Part shown: positions 32,776 through 40,553 of the stretch, piece by piece
Position numbering within the stretch: the first letter of the stretch is position 1
Layout: each line of letters starts with the position of its first letter
Assembly: GCA_944386975.1 (NCBI GenBank)
Contig: CALXDC010000014.1
Location: forward strand, 1 to 51,625
DNA length: 51,625 nucleotides
Direction: 5' to 3'
Origin: an uncultured Oscillospiraceae bacterium
GTDB taxonomy: Bacteria; Bacillota; Clostridia; Oscillospirales; Oscillospiraceae
Notes under the pieces: generated by a model
Told to the model about the DNA's origin: nothing
What the model saw: only the letters and a program-made list of their open reading frames with translations
Database searches by the model: none
Program-made: the position numbers and the translations under genes

Positions 32776-34215
32776 TTAAGGCAGGACTGCGTTGCCGAGA
32801 GGGTAGAGCAACGCCATGCAGACCAGGAAGGTCAGGAGAATCATCAACAGATTCCACTTCAGCGTGTTCTGTACCGTGATGTGCTGCGGCCCGAAGAAGA
32901 GGGGCGCCGTCACCGCCGCAGAGGGCACCAGGGAGGCAAAGTTGGCCACCAGGCAGATGATCACGGAAACGCCCACCAGGCTGACGCCGGCGCCGGTGAT
33001 CACCGGAATGACCAGGCCGAAGAAGAGCAGCATGGACACCACGTTGGACACGAAGTTCGTCATGATCAGGCACAGCAGCACGCCGATTCCCACCATCACT
33101 GCCGGAGACAGGGCCGACGTCATAGGCGCCAGCACATTACTGAGAGCCAGAGAGATTCCGGTGTCGGCGGAGCTGACGGCGCTGCCCAGCACCACCACGG
33201 CGCCAATGAAAATCAGCAGGGTCATGGGGGCGGCTGTGGCAATTTCAGAGAATTTGCTGATGGGCTTTCCCTCCACCCGGATCACGCACAGCAGGCACAC
33301 CGCGATGATGGCGGGCACCGTGTTGCCCCAGGCCTTCAGCGCAGCCGTCATCCCTGCGGGGAGCAGAGAGGAGAAAACCTCCGGCACGATCCATGCCAGC
33401 ACTACCAGAATAAAGATCACCACCGAGATGACGCCCCTACGGTCCAGAGGGATCTTCCGCTTCCGGGCGGCGTCCAAATCGTAGTTCTTATACTTGGACG
33501 CCTCAGGCTTCCAGATGACGCAGATGACCAGCAGCAGCAGCAAATACATCACCAGTGCGAAGGGCAGGCCCAGGGTCATCCACTGGGTGTAGGAAATGGT
33601 GATGCCGGAGGCCGCCGCCGTCCCGATCATGATCAGCGGAACCGCGTGGCAGATGGGCGTGGCGGCGTTGGTGATATTGCTGATCCAGAAGATACCGATA
33701 ATCAGCGCGGTATAGAAGGGATCTCCCTTCTTATATCCAATCTCGTCGCAGATCTCCACCGCCAGAGTGATGAAGATGATGCCGAGGGTGGCGCACTCCA
33801 GCACCAGCCCCAGCAGCGTGGCCGCCAGGAAAAACATGGCCATGAAGGCGTAGGGTCTGTCCCGCACCAGATCTCTCGTCAAAAACCAGTAGGCAATCTT
33901 TTTGATCACACCGGTGTCCGAGAGCACCTTGTTCAGTGCCATGCAGGTCACCACCACGATGATGGTGGAACTTCCCATAGAGGCCGCATAGGTGTCCGTG
34001 GCGGACAGCACGCCGGTCATAATAATGGCCGCCAGCGCCAACAGGCTGACCCAGTCGGTGCCAACGGTCAGCCACAGGTACAAAATCGGCAGCAGAACCG
34101 CCAAAACATTCACCCCGACCTCCGTCAGCCCGTTGGCTGCGGGGACCAGAAATTTCACGCAGAGCAGTAAAACCAGGGCAATGAGAATATGCTTGTATTG
34201 CTTCCAGAAGTTCAT
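32776..34215 (-). CDS. DASS/SLC13-family sodium:anion symporter
   Basis: 479 residues with about 12 membrane helices. Two Ser-Asn-Thr type motifs, WISNITNAATP in the first half and MTNFVSNVVSM in the second, are the inverted substrate/Na+ sites of the DASS fold; PSAAVTAPLFFG near the C-terminus also fits. Substrates in the family are dicarboxylates, citrate, sulfate or tartrate. It is the last gene of a five-gene operon, 22 bp after the His-rich gene, and probably imports or exchanges the organic acid handled by the neighbouring enzyme (inference). Confidence 0.88.
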   Translation of the reverse strand: MNFWKQYKHILIALVLLLCVKFLVPAANGLTEVGVNVLAVLLPILYLWLTVGTDWVSLLALAAIIMTGVLSATDTYAASMGSSTIIVVVTCMALNKVLSDTGVIKKIAYWFLTRDLVRDRPYAFMAMFFLAATLLGLVLECATLGIIFITLAVEICDEIGYKKGDPFYTALIIGIFWISNITNAATPICHAVPLIMIGTAAASGITISYTQWMTLGLPFALVMYLLLLLVICVIWKPEASKYKNYDLDAARKRKIPLDRRGVISVVIFILVVLAWIVPEVFSSLLPAGMTAALKAWGNTVPAIIAVCLLCVIRVEGKPISKFSEIATAAPMTLLIFIGAVVVLGSAVSSADTGISLALSNVLAPMTSALSPAVMVGIGVLLCLIMTNFVSNVVSMLLFFGLVIPVITGAGVSLVGVSVIICLVANFASLVPSAAVTAPLFFGPQHITVQNTLKWNLLMILLTFLVCMALLYPLGNAVLP

Positions 34216-34237
34216 AACCGTCCCTCCGTATCTGCCG

Positions 34238-34765
34238 CTATAGGATAAGGTCTGAAAACGTATCCTGAAGGATCTCTTTCAGCTGTTGGCAAGTGAGTCC
34301 GAACACAATGAACACACAGTCACCGCCGCAGATGCCGTCCGGGTCCAGCCACTGCCTGTCGGCTTCCTCCTCCCCGGTGATGGAAATCCGGCATTTCCGG
34401 CTGTCCTCCTCCACAATGGCCTTGATGTGTCCGATGAAACCGCCGTCCGCCAGAACCCGGTCCGCCGCCGCCCGCATCCGGCACTCCGCCTCCGCCACGG
34501 CATCCTCCCATTGTAAGGCAATCCGACAGCGTACCGTTCCCACCACCGCCGGCGGGTGAGCCATCACCGAGATGGCCTCCTGATGGTGGTCATGCTCATG
34601 CTCATGATCATGATGATGCTCGTGATCATGATGTTCATGGTCGTGATGTTCGTGGTCGTGATGATGCCCGTGCTCATGGTCATGGTGGCAGGCGCAATGG
34701 GGATCCCGGCACAGGGCTTCCTGTCCGTCCGCTCTCTCCTCCGGCCGCTTCTCACGCTCCTCCAT
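34238..34765 (-). CDS. Very His-rich metal-binding protein
   Basis: 175 residues from ATG 34765 with GGGAGGAG upstream. Residues 19-61 are a metal sponge: Cys19, Cys24, Cys26, then 23 His within residues 23-61, mostly as HDHEHH repeats. The rest (about 70-175) is a small alpha/beta domain (GTVRCRIALQWEDAV, CRISITGEEEAD) that I do not recognise. It overlaps the COG0523 GTPase gene by 14 bp. His-rich segments next to COG0523/HypB/UreE proteins store or deliver Zn, Ni or Co. The likely role is metal chaperone for the operon's methyltransferase (inference). Confidence 0.82.
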   Translation of the reverse strand: MEEREKRPEERADGQEALCRDPHCACHHDHEHGHHHDHEHHDHEHHDHEHHHDHEHEHDHHQEAISVMAHPPAVVGTVRCRIALQWEDAVAEAECRMRAAADRVLADGGFIGHIKAIVEEDSRKCRISITGEEEADRQWLDPDGICGGDCVFIVFGLTCQQLKEILQDTFSDLIL

Positions 34766-35384
34766 GGACGTCTCCTCCCTTCCCAAAGATCTGACGCCAC
34801 ACTGTATCGGGAATTCCCTGCAGCGCCGACACGTGGAAAATTGCAGCGTCGGCGTTGTAGGTGTGGATAGAGGCGTCCACCTCGTTCAAGATCTCCTCTG
34901 TCACCAAATCCGACTTGTTCACCAGCACGGCCCCGGCGCCCTCCATCTGCTCCTGGGAAAACTCCGCCAGCTGCTCCACCCGCTGCATTCTCTTCCAGCG
35001 CTTGGCGTCCGCCAGGCAGACAATGGAGCACTCCAGCTCCGGCATGGACTCACTGAGGGCTTTCTTCACATTGTTGGGGTAGGCCATTCCGGTGGTCTCC
35101 AGGATGATCCACTCCGGTGCATATCGCGTCATAAGGGCGTGGAGATTCACCACCAGCTCACCGGCCATGGTGCAGCAGACGCAGCCGGAGAACATGGGTT
35201 CCACGCTCCATCCCGTGCTGGCCAGAGTTCGGTCGTCAATGCTGACGCTTCCGATTTCATTCTCCAGAATGACCACCTTGGCGCGGGCCTCCGGGTCCTC
35301 TCCCACCAGATACTTGGCCAGCTGCAGAATGACGCTGGTCTTGCCCGACCCCAAAAATCCGCCAATAATCAGCAGTTTTGTCAT
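34752..35384 (-). CDS. COG0523 (CobW/ZNG-type) metal-chaperone GTPase
   Basis: 210 residues. P-loop GGFLGSGKTS (8-17), the ENEIG switch block, the metal-binding CxCC motif at 68-71 (SGCVCCTMAGEL), Walker B-like IILETTGMA and the guanine motif NKSD. The CobW C-terminal domain is absent, so it is a minimal G-domain, with the His-rich protein encoded next possibly replacing it. COG0523 proteins load Zn, Co or Fe into client enzymes using GTP. The client is probably the URO-D-family protein encoded 75 bp upstream, which has a metal site (inference). Confidence 0.92.
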   Translation of the reverse strand: MTKLLIIGGFLGSGKTSVILQLAKYLVGEDPEARAKVVILENEIGSVSIDDRTLASTGWSVEPMFSGCVCCTMAGELVVNLHALMTRYAPEWIILETTGMAYPNNVKKALSESMPELECSIVCLADAKRWKRMQRVEQLAEFSQEQMEGAGAVLVNKSDLVTEEILNEVDASIHTYNADAAIFHVSALQGIPDTVWRQIFGKGGDVHGGA

Positions 35385-35459
35385 GCAATCCCCCTCTCTC
35401 TGCCGTCTCCGCCGGCCGTGCCCAGGCGTAGGGCACGACCGGCGGTCATGTCCCGGATG

Positions 35460-36536
35460 CTACCGGTTGTAATAGCCTCTGGTGTACCAATAGATCTCCT
35501 CGCCCATCCAGCCGTTGACCCGGGCGATATCCTCGTCACCGGGAACGCCCAGGGCGCCTGCCCGGCCCATATAGCCGCCGTCCGGCGCGTAAGTATCCAC
35601 GCACTTGCGCACCACAGCCCGGATCTCCTCCTCGTCCACGTTGGGCCAGTTGACCGGAGGCGCCCAGTCCCAGCACCCCGCCAGGACAAGATTCCGGCCA
35701 TACTTCTTCTTGGCCGCCAGCAGGTCGTTTCCGGTCTGGGCCGGGTCTGTCACCCGTACGCCGAAACTCACCAGATCGTCGAAGAACACCTCGCACTTGC
35801 CGCAGTTGTGGAACTGCACCGGGATTCCCTTCTCCGTGAAGGGCTTGGACAGGCGCTTATAAATGGGCAGAAGGAACTTCCGATACATCTCCAGGGAGAT
35901 GAAGGGCCGCTGGGCACTGGCGGTATCGTCCAGCAGATAGACGCAGTCCATGGTATAGTGCTCGGAGGCCGCCACGCAGATGGGATAGTAGAGGTCCGCC
36001 ATGTAATTGAGGATCTCCTCACAGATCTCCGGCTCCTCCACCAGCGCGATGAAGGTGTTCTCAAATCCCATAAAGGCTACCAGCTGCTGGAAGGGCATCA
36101 GACCGATGATGCCCATGGCCGCCGACTGCCGGTGGTCAATCCCGGAGGCCTCCCAGTCCTTCTTCGCCAGCATATCCCAGTCCAGGTTCTCCGGCATGGC
36201 GGGCGCCTTGATCACATCATGCCAGTGCTCAATGTCGTCCAGATCCAACAGGAAGTTGTTGGGCTCGGGGATACAACCGAAACCGGCGGACTCACTGGCC
36301 ACATATTTCACACCCCAGATATCATACCGCCCATTGGGAGCAGGGGTAAGGTGAGTCTCGTCAAACAGGGAGGGTCCCACAATGCGGATGGTGGCCTCGC
36401 CGTTGTAGCCGGTAAAGCCCATGTTGTGCAGAGGGACGCTCTCCGGGATCTCGCCCTTCAGCACCCGCAGGAAATTGTCCTTGGGGGTCAGCTTCAGGCT
36501 CTCCAGAATTCTGCGGCGTTCACTTTCAGAATACAT
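35460..36536 (-). CDS. URO-D superfamily methyltransferase-like protein
   Basis: 358 residues with the uroporphyrinogen decarboxylase (URO-D) barrel pattern: VPLHNMGFTGYNG at the start, YLLDDTASAQRPFIS in the middle. The metal-binding His-x-Cys is in QFHNCGKCE and a later Cys in LAGCWDW, as in MtaA/MtbA cobamide methyltransferases, so a zinc methyltransferase is more likely than heme synthesis. No corrinoid protein gene is nearby. Its neighbours are a GPH transporter and metal-loading proteins. Substrate unknown; methylated compounds such as methoxy-aromatics or betaines are guesses from the family. Confidence 0.85.
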   Translation of the reverse strand: MYSESERRRILESLKLTPKDNFLRVLKGEIPESVPLHNMGFTGYNGEATIRIVGPSLFDETHLTPAPNGRYDIWGVKYVASESAGFGCIPEPNNFLLDLDDIEHWHDVIKAPAMPENLDWDMLAKKDWEASGIDHRQSAAMGIIGLMPFQQLVAFMGFENTFIALVEEPEICEEILNYMADLYYPICVAASEHYTMDCVYLLDDTASAQRPFISLEMYRKFLLPIYKRLSKPFTEKGIPVQFHNCGKCEVFFDDLVSFGVRVTDPAQTGNDLLAAKKKYGRNLVLAGCWDWAPPVNWPNVDEEEIRAVVRKCVDTYAPDGGYMGRAGALGVPGDEDIARVNGWMGEEIYWYTRGYYNR

Positions 36537-36578
36537 ATCCGTGCTCCTTTCTTTCAGTCCAATTGATGAAGCGGTGTG

Positions 36579-37985
36579 TTACTGCGCCTTTCTCTCCGCG
36601 ATCTCCTTGGCATAACCATCCACCTTCTCCTGGGTCAAACGATAGAAGAAGGTCACCAGCAGCAGGGCGACGATAAACAGGCCCAGAGGGATCAGGGCGT
36701 AGGCGTTGGTCAGGGCGCGGCGGATGGTGTCAGTGATCGGCTGCTCCGCCACATAGCCGGAGGCGTTCAGCACCGCGGGAACCAGGATGCCCACCACCGT
36801 CAGGGAGATTTTGACCGGCACGCCGGTCAGGCCCATAATGGTGCCGGTGCAGTTGATGCCGGTCTTCCACTCAGAGTACACCGCGCAGTTGGAATAGAAG
36901 GTAATGATACCGGGCGTAGCCAGGGCCAGGGCAAACTGCACCACCACCATGGCCGCCGTGAAGAGCACCGCGTCTCCGGCGGTGGCAAAGTACCAGGCGC
37001 CGAAGACCGCCACAGCGCAGACGATGAGGCCTGCCTGGACAATCCGCTTGATGGGGAAGCGGCGGGCGATAACGTTGGCCAGCAGAGAGGCCACCACGCC
37101 GGCAAAGTTGGTAATCGTCAGATAGAAGGCGCTCAAATCCGGCCGCCCCAGGCTCATCTCGAAGAGATATACCGCCATGTAGGAGAAAACAAACAGAGAC
37201 AGCTGGGTGCAGGAGTTGAGAATCAGCACCCACAGAAGCTGAATATTGGAGGAGATGACCTGGAGAATCTGACGGAAGGTGATACGGTTTGCCTTCCGGC
37301 TCTCCTCCGTCTTCTTCCGGGCGGTGGCCTCCAGCTCGGCTCTGGTGGGCTCGTAGCCCTTGGTCATGGCAAAGTGGAGCCAGTAGCCCGGGATGGTCAG
37401 AGCGCCCATCAGCGTGGCCGCACCGGCGTAGCCGATCACAGGGTGGGAGAACAGGCCGATCAAAAACACGGCGATGTAGGAGACCACAATGCCGCAGGCC
37501 TTGTTCCAGGCGTTGCGCATGCCGGACAGGTGGGAGCGCTCCTGCTCTGTGGAGGCGCACACGCCGATGAGGGAGACGTTGGCGCACCAGGCAAAGTTGA
37601 AAAATACGATGTAAATACCAAAGCAGATACAGGTGGCCACCACCGCCACGGTGGCGCTGAACCCGAAGGTATAGAGGGTCGGCGCAAACCACTGGAAGGC
37701 GTGGGAAATGACAATCAGCGGCGCCATGACCAGGATCATGGTGCGGTACCGGCCGTATTTGCCCGGGCGCATGGCGTCAATAAAAGCGCCCCAGCAGAAG
37801 GCCATCACAAAGTCGAACACATTGATGATCGTGTTCATGACGCCCACCGCCCCCAGAGGCAGGGCAATCACCGTGGTGAGGAAATACGTCCAGTAGTAAG
37901 TTTTGAAGCTGACGGAAAGGGAATACATAAAGTCGCCGATACCAAACCAGGTCTTCAATGTTCTGCTTAAAGGCTTCTTGTTCAC
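36579..37985 (-). CDS. GPH-type MFS symporter
   Basis: 468 residues beginning with GTG 37985 (GGAGGAG 6 nt before). Twelve membrane helices. The GPH (glycoside-pentoside-hexuronide) pattern is clear: FGIGDFMYSLSVSFKTYY at the start and a polar loop DAMRPGKYGRYRTMIL between helices 2 and 3. These use Na+ or H+ to import glycosides and uronates, though in this clade GPH proteins next to URO-D methyltransferases may carry other methylated substrates (inference). First gene of the five-gene operon, divergent from the PucR regulator. Confidence 0.9.
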   Translation of the reverse strand: MNKKPLSRTLKTWFGIGDFMYSLSVSFKTYYWTYFLTTVIALPLGAVGVMNTIINVFDFVMAFCWGAFIDAMRPGKYGRYRTMILVMAPLIVISHAFQWFAPTLYTFGFSATVAVVATCICFGIYIVFFNFAWCANVSLIGVCASTEQERSHLSGMRNAWNKACGIVVSYIAVFLIGLFSHPVIGYAGAATLMGALTIPGYWLHFAMTKGYEPTRAELEATARKKTEESRKANRITFRQILQVISSNIQLLWVLILNSCTQLSLFVFSYMAVYLFEMSLGRPDLSAFYLTITNFAGVVASLLANVIARRFPIKRIVQAGLIVCAVAVFGAWYFATAGDAVLFTAAMVVVQFALALATPGIITFYSNCAVYSEWKTGINCTGTIMGLTGVPVKISLTVVGILVPAVLNASGYVAEQPITDTIRRALTNAYALIPLGLFIVALLLVTFFYRLTQEKVDGYAKEIAERKAQ

Positions 37986-38067
37986 AGGCTCTCCTCCATT
38001 CTCTACAAGCGTTTTGCCTCTTCTGCTGCTCCTGCTGCGCTCCCATCTCCCCTCTCTCCGCCGCGCT

Positions 38068-38085
38068 AAAATTATGCATAATTTT
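38068..38085. promoter_or_regulatory. 18-bp perfect palindrome in the operon-PucR intergenic region
   Basis: AAAATTATGCATAATTTT lies 83 bp upstream of the GPH gene start. The whole intergenic stretch 37986-38454 is strongly AT-rich compared with the genes and holds no gene; it looks like a divergent promoter/operator region. Confidence 0.5.
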
Positions 38086-38298
38086 GGCAGTTGGTTTTCT
38101 TTTGGATTTCTTATCGCATTAAATTGACTGTTTTCTACATATATATTCTTTCTGTTTGCCTCTTGTATTTTACGAATATGCGTGGTAATATAGTACCGTA
38201 TTTTACTTCATTTTTTCTTTTTTTGACTGTATCGCCATAATAAAACATTTTGAGGCAAAAATCATCCGCAATTATTCCCTAAGTTTTTCTGAACTAAA

Positions 38299-38327
38299 TG
38301 TGAATTTTTCATTATGAATTTTTCACA
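38299..38327. promoter_or_regulatory. Repeated TGTGAATTTTTC element, candidate operator
   Basis: TGTGAATTTTTC (38299-38310) and GAATTTTTCACA (38316-38327) form a direct repeat of GAATTTTTCA with inverted outer ends TGTGAA/TTCACA. Further CACATTTT copies follow near 38350 and 38392, ahead of the PucR-type gene. Confidence 0.4.
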
Positions 38328-38454
38328 AGCCCGCAGGTCGGGGGATTAGCACATTTTCAATATAGTCCCCCTGGGGCAGCAGCGGATTGTCACATTTTGT
38401 GGTTCTGCCGCTGCCGCCATTGGAAGATTTTCACACACCCCAGGAGGTGCAGCC

Positions 38455-40014
38455 ATGCAATTGCCACTCTATTTGTTTTTGGATGAGTTGTCTCAAACCT
38501 GTACGCAGATCTCCGGCGCCTTTGACGACGATGGAGCGCTATGCGACGGTGTCCGTTTATTTTCCGGCGATGCGGTCTATGAGCCCAACTGTCTCTACGT
38601 AGTGCAGGAAGAGTTCATGGGAGACTACTTCCTGTTCAGCAAGGGCCACGGGTTTCTGCCCCCCGCCGTTCTCTTCTGCTCCGGTTCAGCAGATCAGTTT
38701 CAAATCAAAAACAGTGTACTCTGCTGCAGCGGGGAATCCTTCTTTGCCTTTTTCAACCGCTTGCAGTCCTTGTGCGACCGCTGCAGCCGGCTGGATCTGG
38801 CGCTGACCGAGTGCAACAGCCGTCAGGCGCCCTACCGTGAGTATCTGGATCTCTGCTTTCCCTTTATCCAGAATCCCATCATCCTCTACGACCACGACTA
38901 CATCATCATCGCCGACTCCCGGGGCCTCCATCCCCTGCCCGACGACACCGACTGGATCAATCTCACCTCCGCCGGCTACTGGACGCCCGAGGTCCGCACC
39001 ACGGCTCTTCTGGACATGGGAGAGAAGAAATACCCCCACAATCAGGCCTACTACTATGATTCCAACAGGTTTTTTCACAATTTTGCCCTGATGAATATGT
39101 GGGATGACAATACCTTTCTCTCCACCATCTGCGTCCACGAGATTTTCACTCCCATCACCAAGTCCCAGCTCTTTTTCATCAACCATCTGGGGCTGAAGCT
39201 GACGCCGCGATTCCGGCGGGAGGTGACACAGCAGCTTCAGGCCAAAGATCTCTTCGACCGCTTCCTTCAGTCCATGCTGCTGAAAAACACCTATAGCCAG
39301 GAGTTCATCGCCTCCCGGCTGCAGCTGGTGGACTGGGACCCGTCCAGCAAATACTTTGTCTTCGGCTTTGCCGACACCAGCGATGTACTGCAGAGCACCT
39401 ATTTCCCCATGCGGATGCAGAACATCTTCCACAATTGCCGCACGGTACCTGTGGAGGACCTGCAGGTAACGGTGGTGCGGGTACAGGACAGCATCCACAT
39501 GAAGGATTTCCCCGCCCTCATCGCCATCATCCGGGACTCGGTGGTCAAATGCGGCGTCAGCAGCATGCTCCACTCCTTCTCTGACATCACCATGGGCTAC
39601 CGGCAGGTACGGGCGGCCATCGAACTGGGCCGCCGCATCGCTCCCACCGCCTGGATTTACCAATATGAAAAATTTGCCATTGATTACATTGTAAAGTTTG
39701 CCATGGAGTACTCCCCCCTGTCCATGCTGTGCCACTCCGCCGTGCTGCAGCTGAGCCAGGAGGACGAAGCAAACGGCACCTGCTACCTGGACACCCTGGC
39801 CGCCTATCTCACCTGTGAGAAGAACATCGGGAAAATTGCCGAGGAGCTGTTTATCCACCGCAACACGCTGATGTACCGGTTGGAGAAAATCCGTGCGCTG
39901 ACCGGCATCGACTACGACGACACCGAGGAGATGGAGCACATTCTGCTCTCCATTCGCATCCTGCGGCTATACCGGAAGAATATTTTCACCCGTCAGAATC
40001 TGTCAGACTTGTAA
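38455..40014 (+). CDS. PucR/CdaR-type helix-turn-helix regulator
   Basis: 519 residues. The C-terminal ~70 residues are the PucR HTH domain: TLAAYLTCEKNIGKIAEEL, LFIHRNTLMYRLEKIRALTG. The middle (about 300-430) fits a GGDEF-like CdaR domain. The N-terminal part (1-280) is a sensor region unlike the usual purine-catabolism PucR domain and I do not recognise it. AGGAGGT precedes the start. Divergent from the GPH/URO-D/DASS operon, it is its probable regulator, sensing the imported substrate or a product. Confidence 0.9.
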   Translation: MQLPLYLFLDELSQTCTQISGAFDDDGALCDGVRLFSGDAVYEPNCLYVVQEEFMGDYFLFSKGHGFLPPAVLFCSGSADQFQIKNSVLCCSGESFFAFFNRLQSLCDRCSRLDLALTECNSRQAPYREYLDLCFPFIQNPIILYDHDYIIIADSRGLHPLPDDTDWINLTSAGYWTPEVRTTALLDMGEKKYPHNQAYYYDSNRFFHNFALMNMWDDNTFLSTICVHEIFTPITKSQLFFINHLGLKLTPRFRREVTQQLQAKDLFDRFLQSMLLKNTYSQEFIASRLQLVDWDPSSKYFVFGFADTSDVLQSTYFPMRMQNIFHNCRTVPVEDLQVTVVRVQDSIHMKDFPALIAIIRDSVVKCGVSSMLHSFSDITMGYRQVRAAIELGRRIAPTAWIYQYEKFAIDYIVKFAMEYSPLSMLCHSAVLQLSQEDEANGTCYLDTLAAYLTCEKNIGKIAEELFIHRNTLMYRLEKIRALTGIDYDDTEEMEHILLSIRILRLYRKNIFTRQNLSDL

Positions 40015-40027
40015 AGGAGGCGTTCCC

Positions 40028-40390
40028 ATGAAACCATCCACCTATGAAGACCGTCCCTCCGCCCCACAGGAGGAGCAGCCCCGCTGGCGCAGCATCAACG
40101 GTACCTTCCAGACTGCTCCCATCGTCCCGGAGGAGTTCCATCTCGGCGCTTTTCTCAAGGATCCCGGCGTCCGCATCAGCTTTGTGGTGGCGCTGCTGGG
40201 CATCGCGCTGGCTGGGGTGTCCGCCTTTCTGGCCAGCGGGACGGTGCGCAGTGCTCTTTGCATCCTGGGCGCGGTGATTTCTATGGGGGCCGTCAGCCAG
40301 ATTACCGGTTATATCAACAAGCGCACTGCCTACGAAATCCTCTCCAAAGGCGAAACTAGCGGCAAAACGGAGGAGAAGAAGACCAAGTAA
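40028..40390 (+). CDS. Small membrane protein downstream of the PucR regulator
   Basis: 120 residues, not recognised. Polar N-terminus (1-45), two membrane helices (about 51-69 and 76-93) and a Lys/Glu-rich C-terminal tail. ATG 40028 has an excellent AAAGGAGG site and follows the PucR stop by 13 bp, so the two are co-transcribed. A strong terminator follows. Function unknown. Confidence 0.78.
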   Translation: MKPSTYEDRPSAPQEEQPRWRSINGTFQTAPIVPEEFHLGAFLKDPGVRISFVVALLGIALAGVSAFLASGTVRSALCILGAVISMGAVSQITGYINKRTAYEILSKGETSGKTEEKKTK

Positions 40391-40403
40391 CCCCACGGCG
40401 CAA

Positions 40404-40444
40404 AAAATCGGCAGGATCCGGAAATTCCGGATCCTGCCGATTTT
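40404..40444. terminator. Strong terminator after the PucR operon
   Basis: Perfect 18-bp stem, AAAATCGGCAGGATCCGG (40404-40421) with its exact complement starting CCGGATCC and ending in TTTT at 40444. Confidence 0.9.
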
Positions 40445-40490
40445 CAGACCGCCAACAACACACCGTCCCGGTCCCTCTCCGGGAAAGCGG

Positions 40491-40517
40491 AAGCCGCCGG
40501 CCAATGGCCGGCGGCTT
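40491..40517 (-). terminator. Hairpin downstream of the SLH protein gene
   Basis: Perfect 12-bp stem AAGCCGCCGGCC / GGCCGGCGGCTT with a 3-nt loop, 37 bp past the SLH gene stop. No clear T run, so it is a probable but weak terminator or 3'-end stabiliser. Confidence 0.55.
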
Positions 40518-40553
40518 CTCGTCTCTCATAAAGGAGATCTTTCGCTCATGGGG

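Noticed and set aside
35460-36536. Uroporphyrinogen decarboxylase of heme synthesis (hemE)
   Set aside because: The His-x-Cys and later Cys metal ligands and the transporter/metal-chaperone context fit methyltransferase relatives better; no heme genes are nearby.
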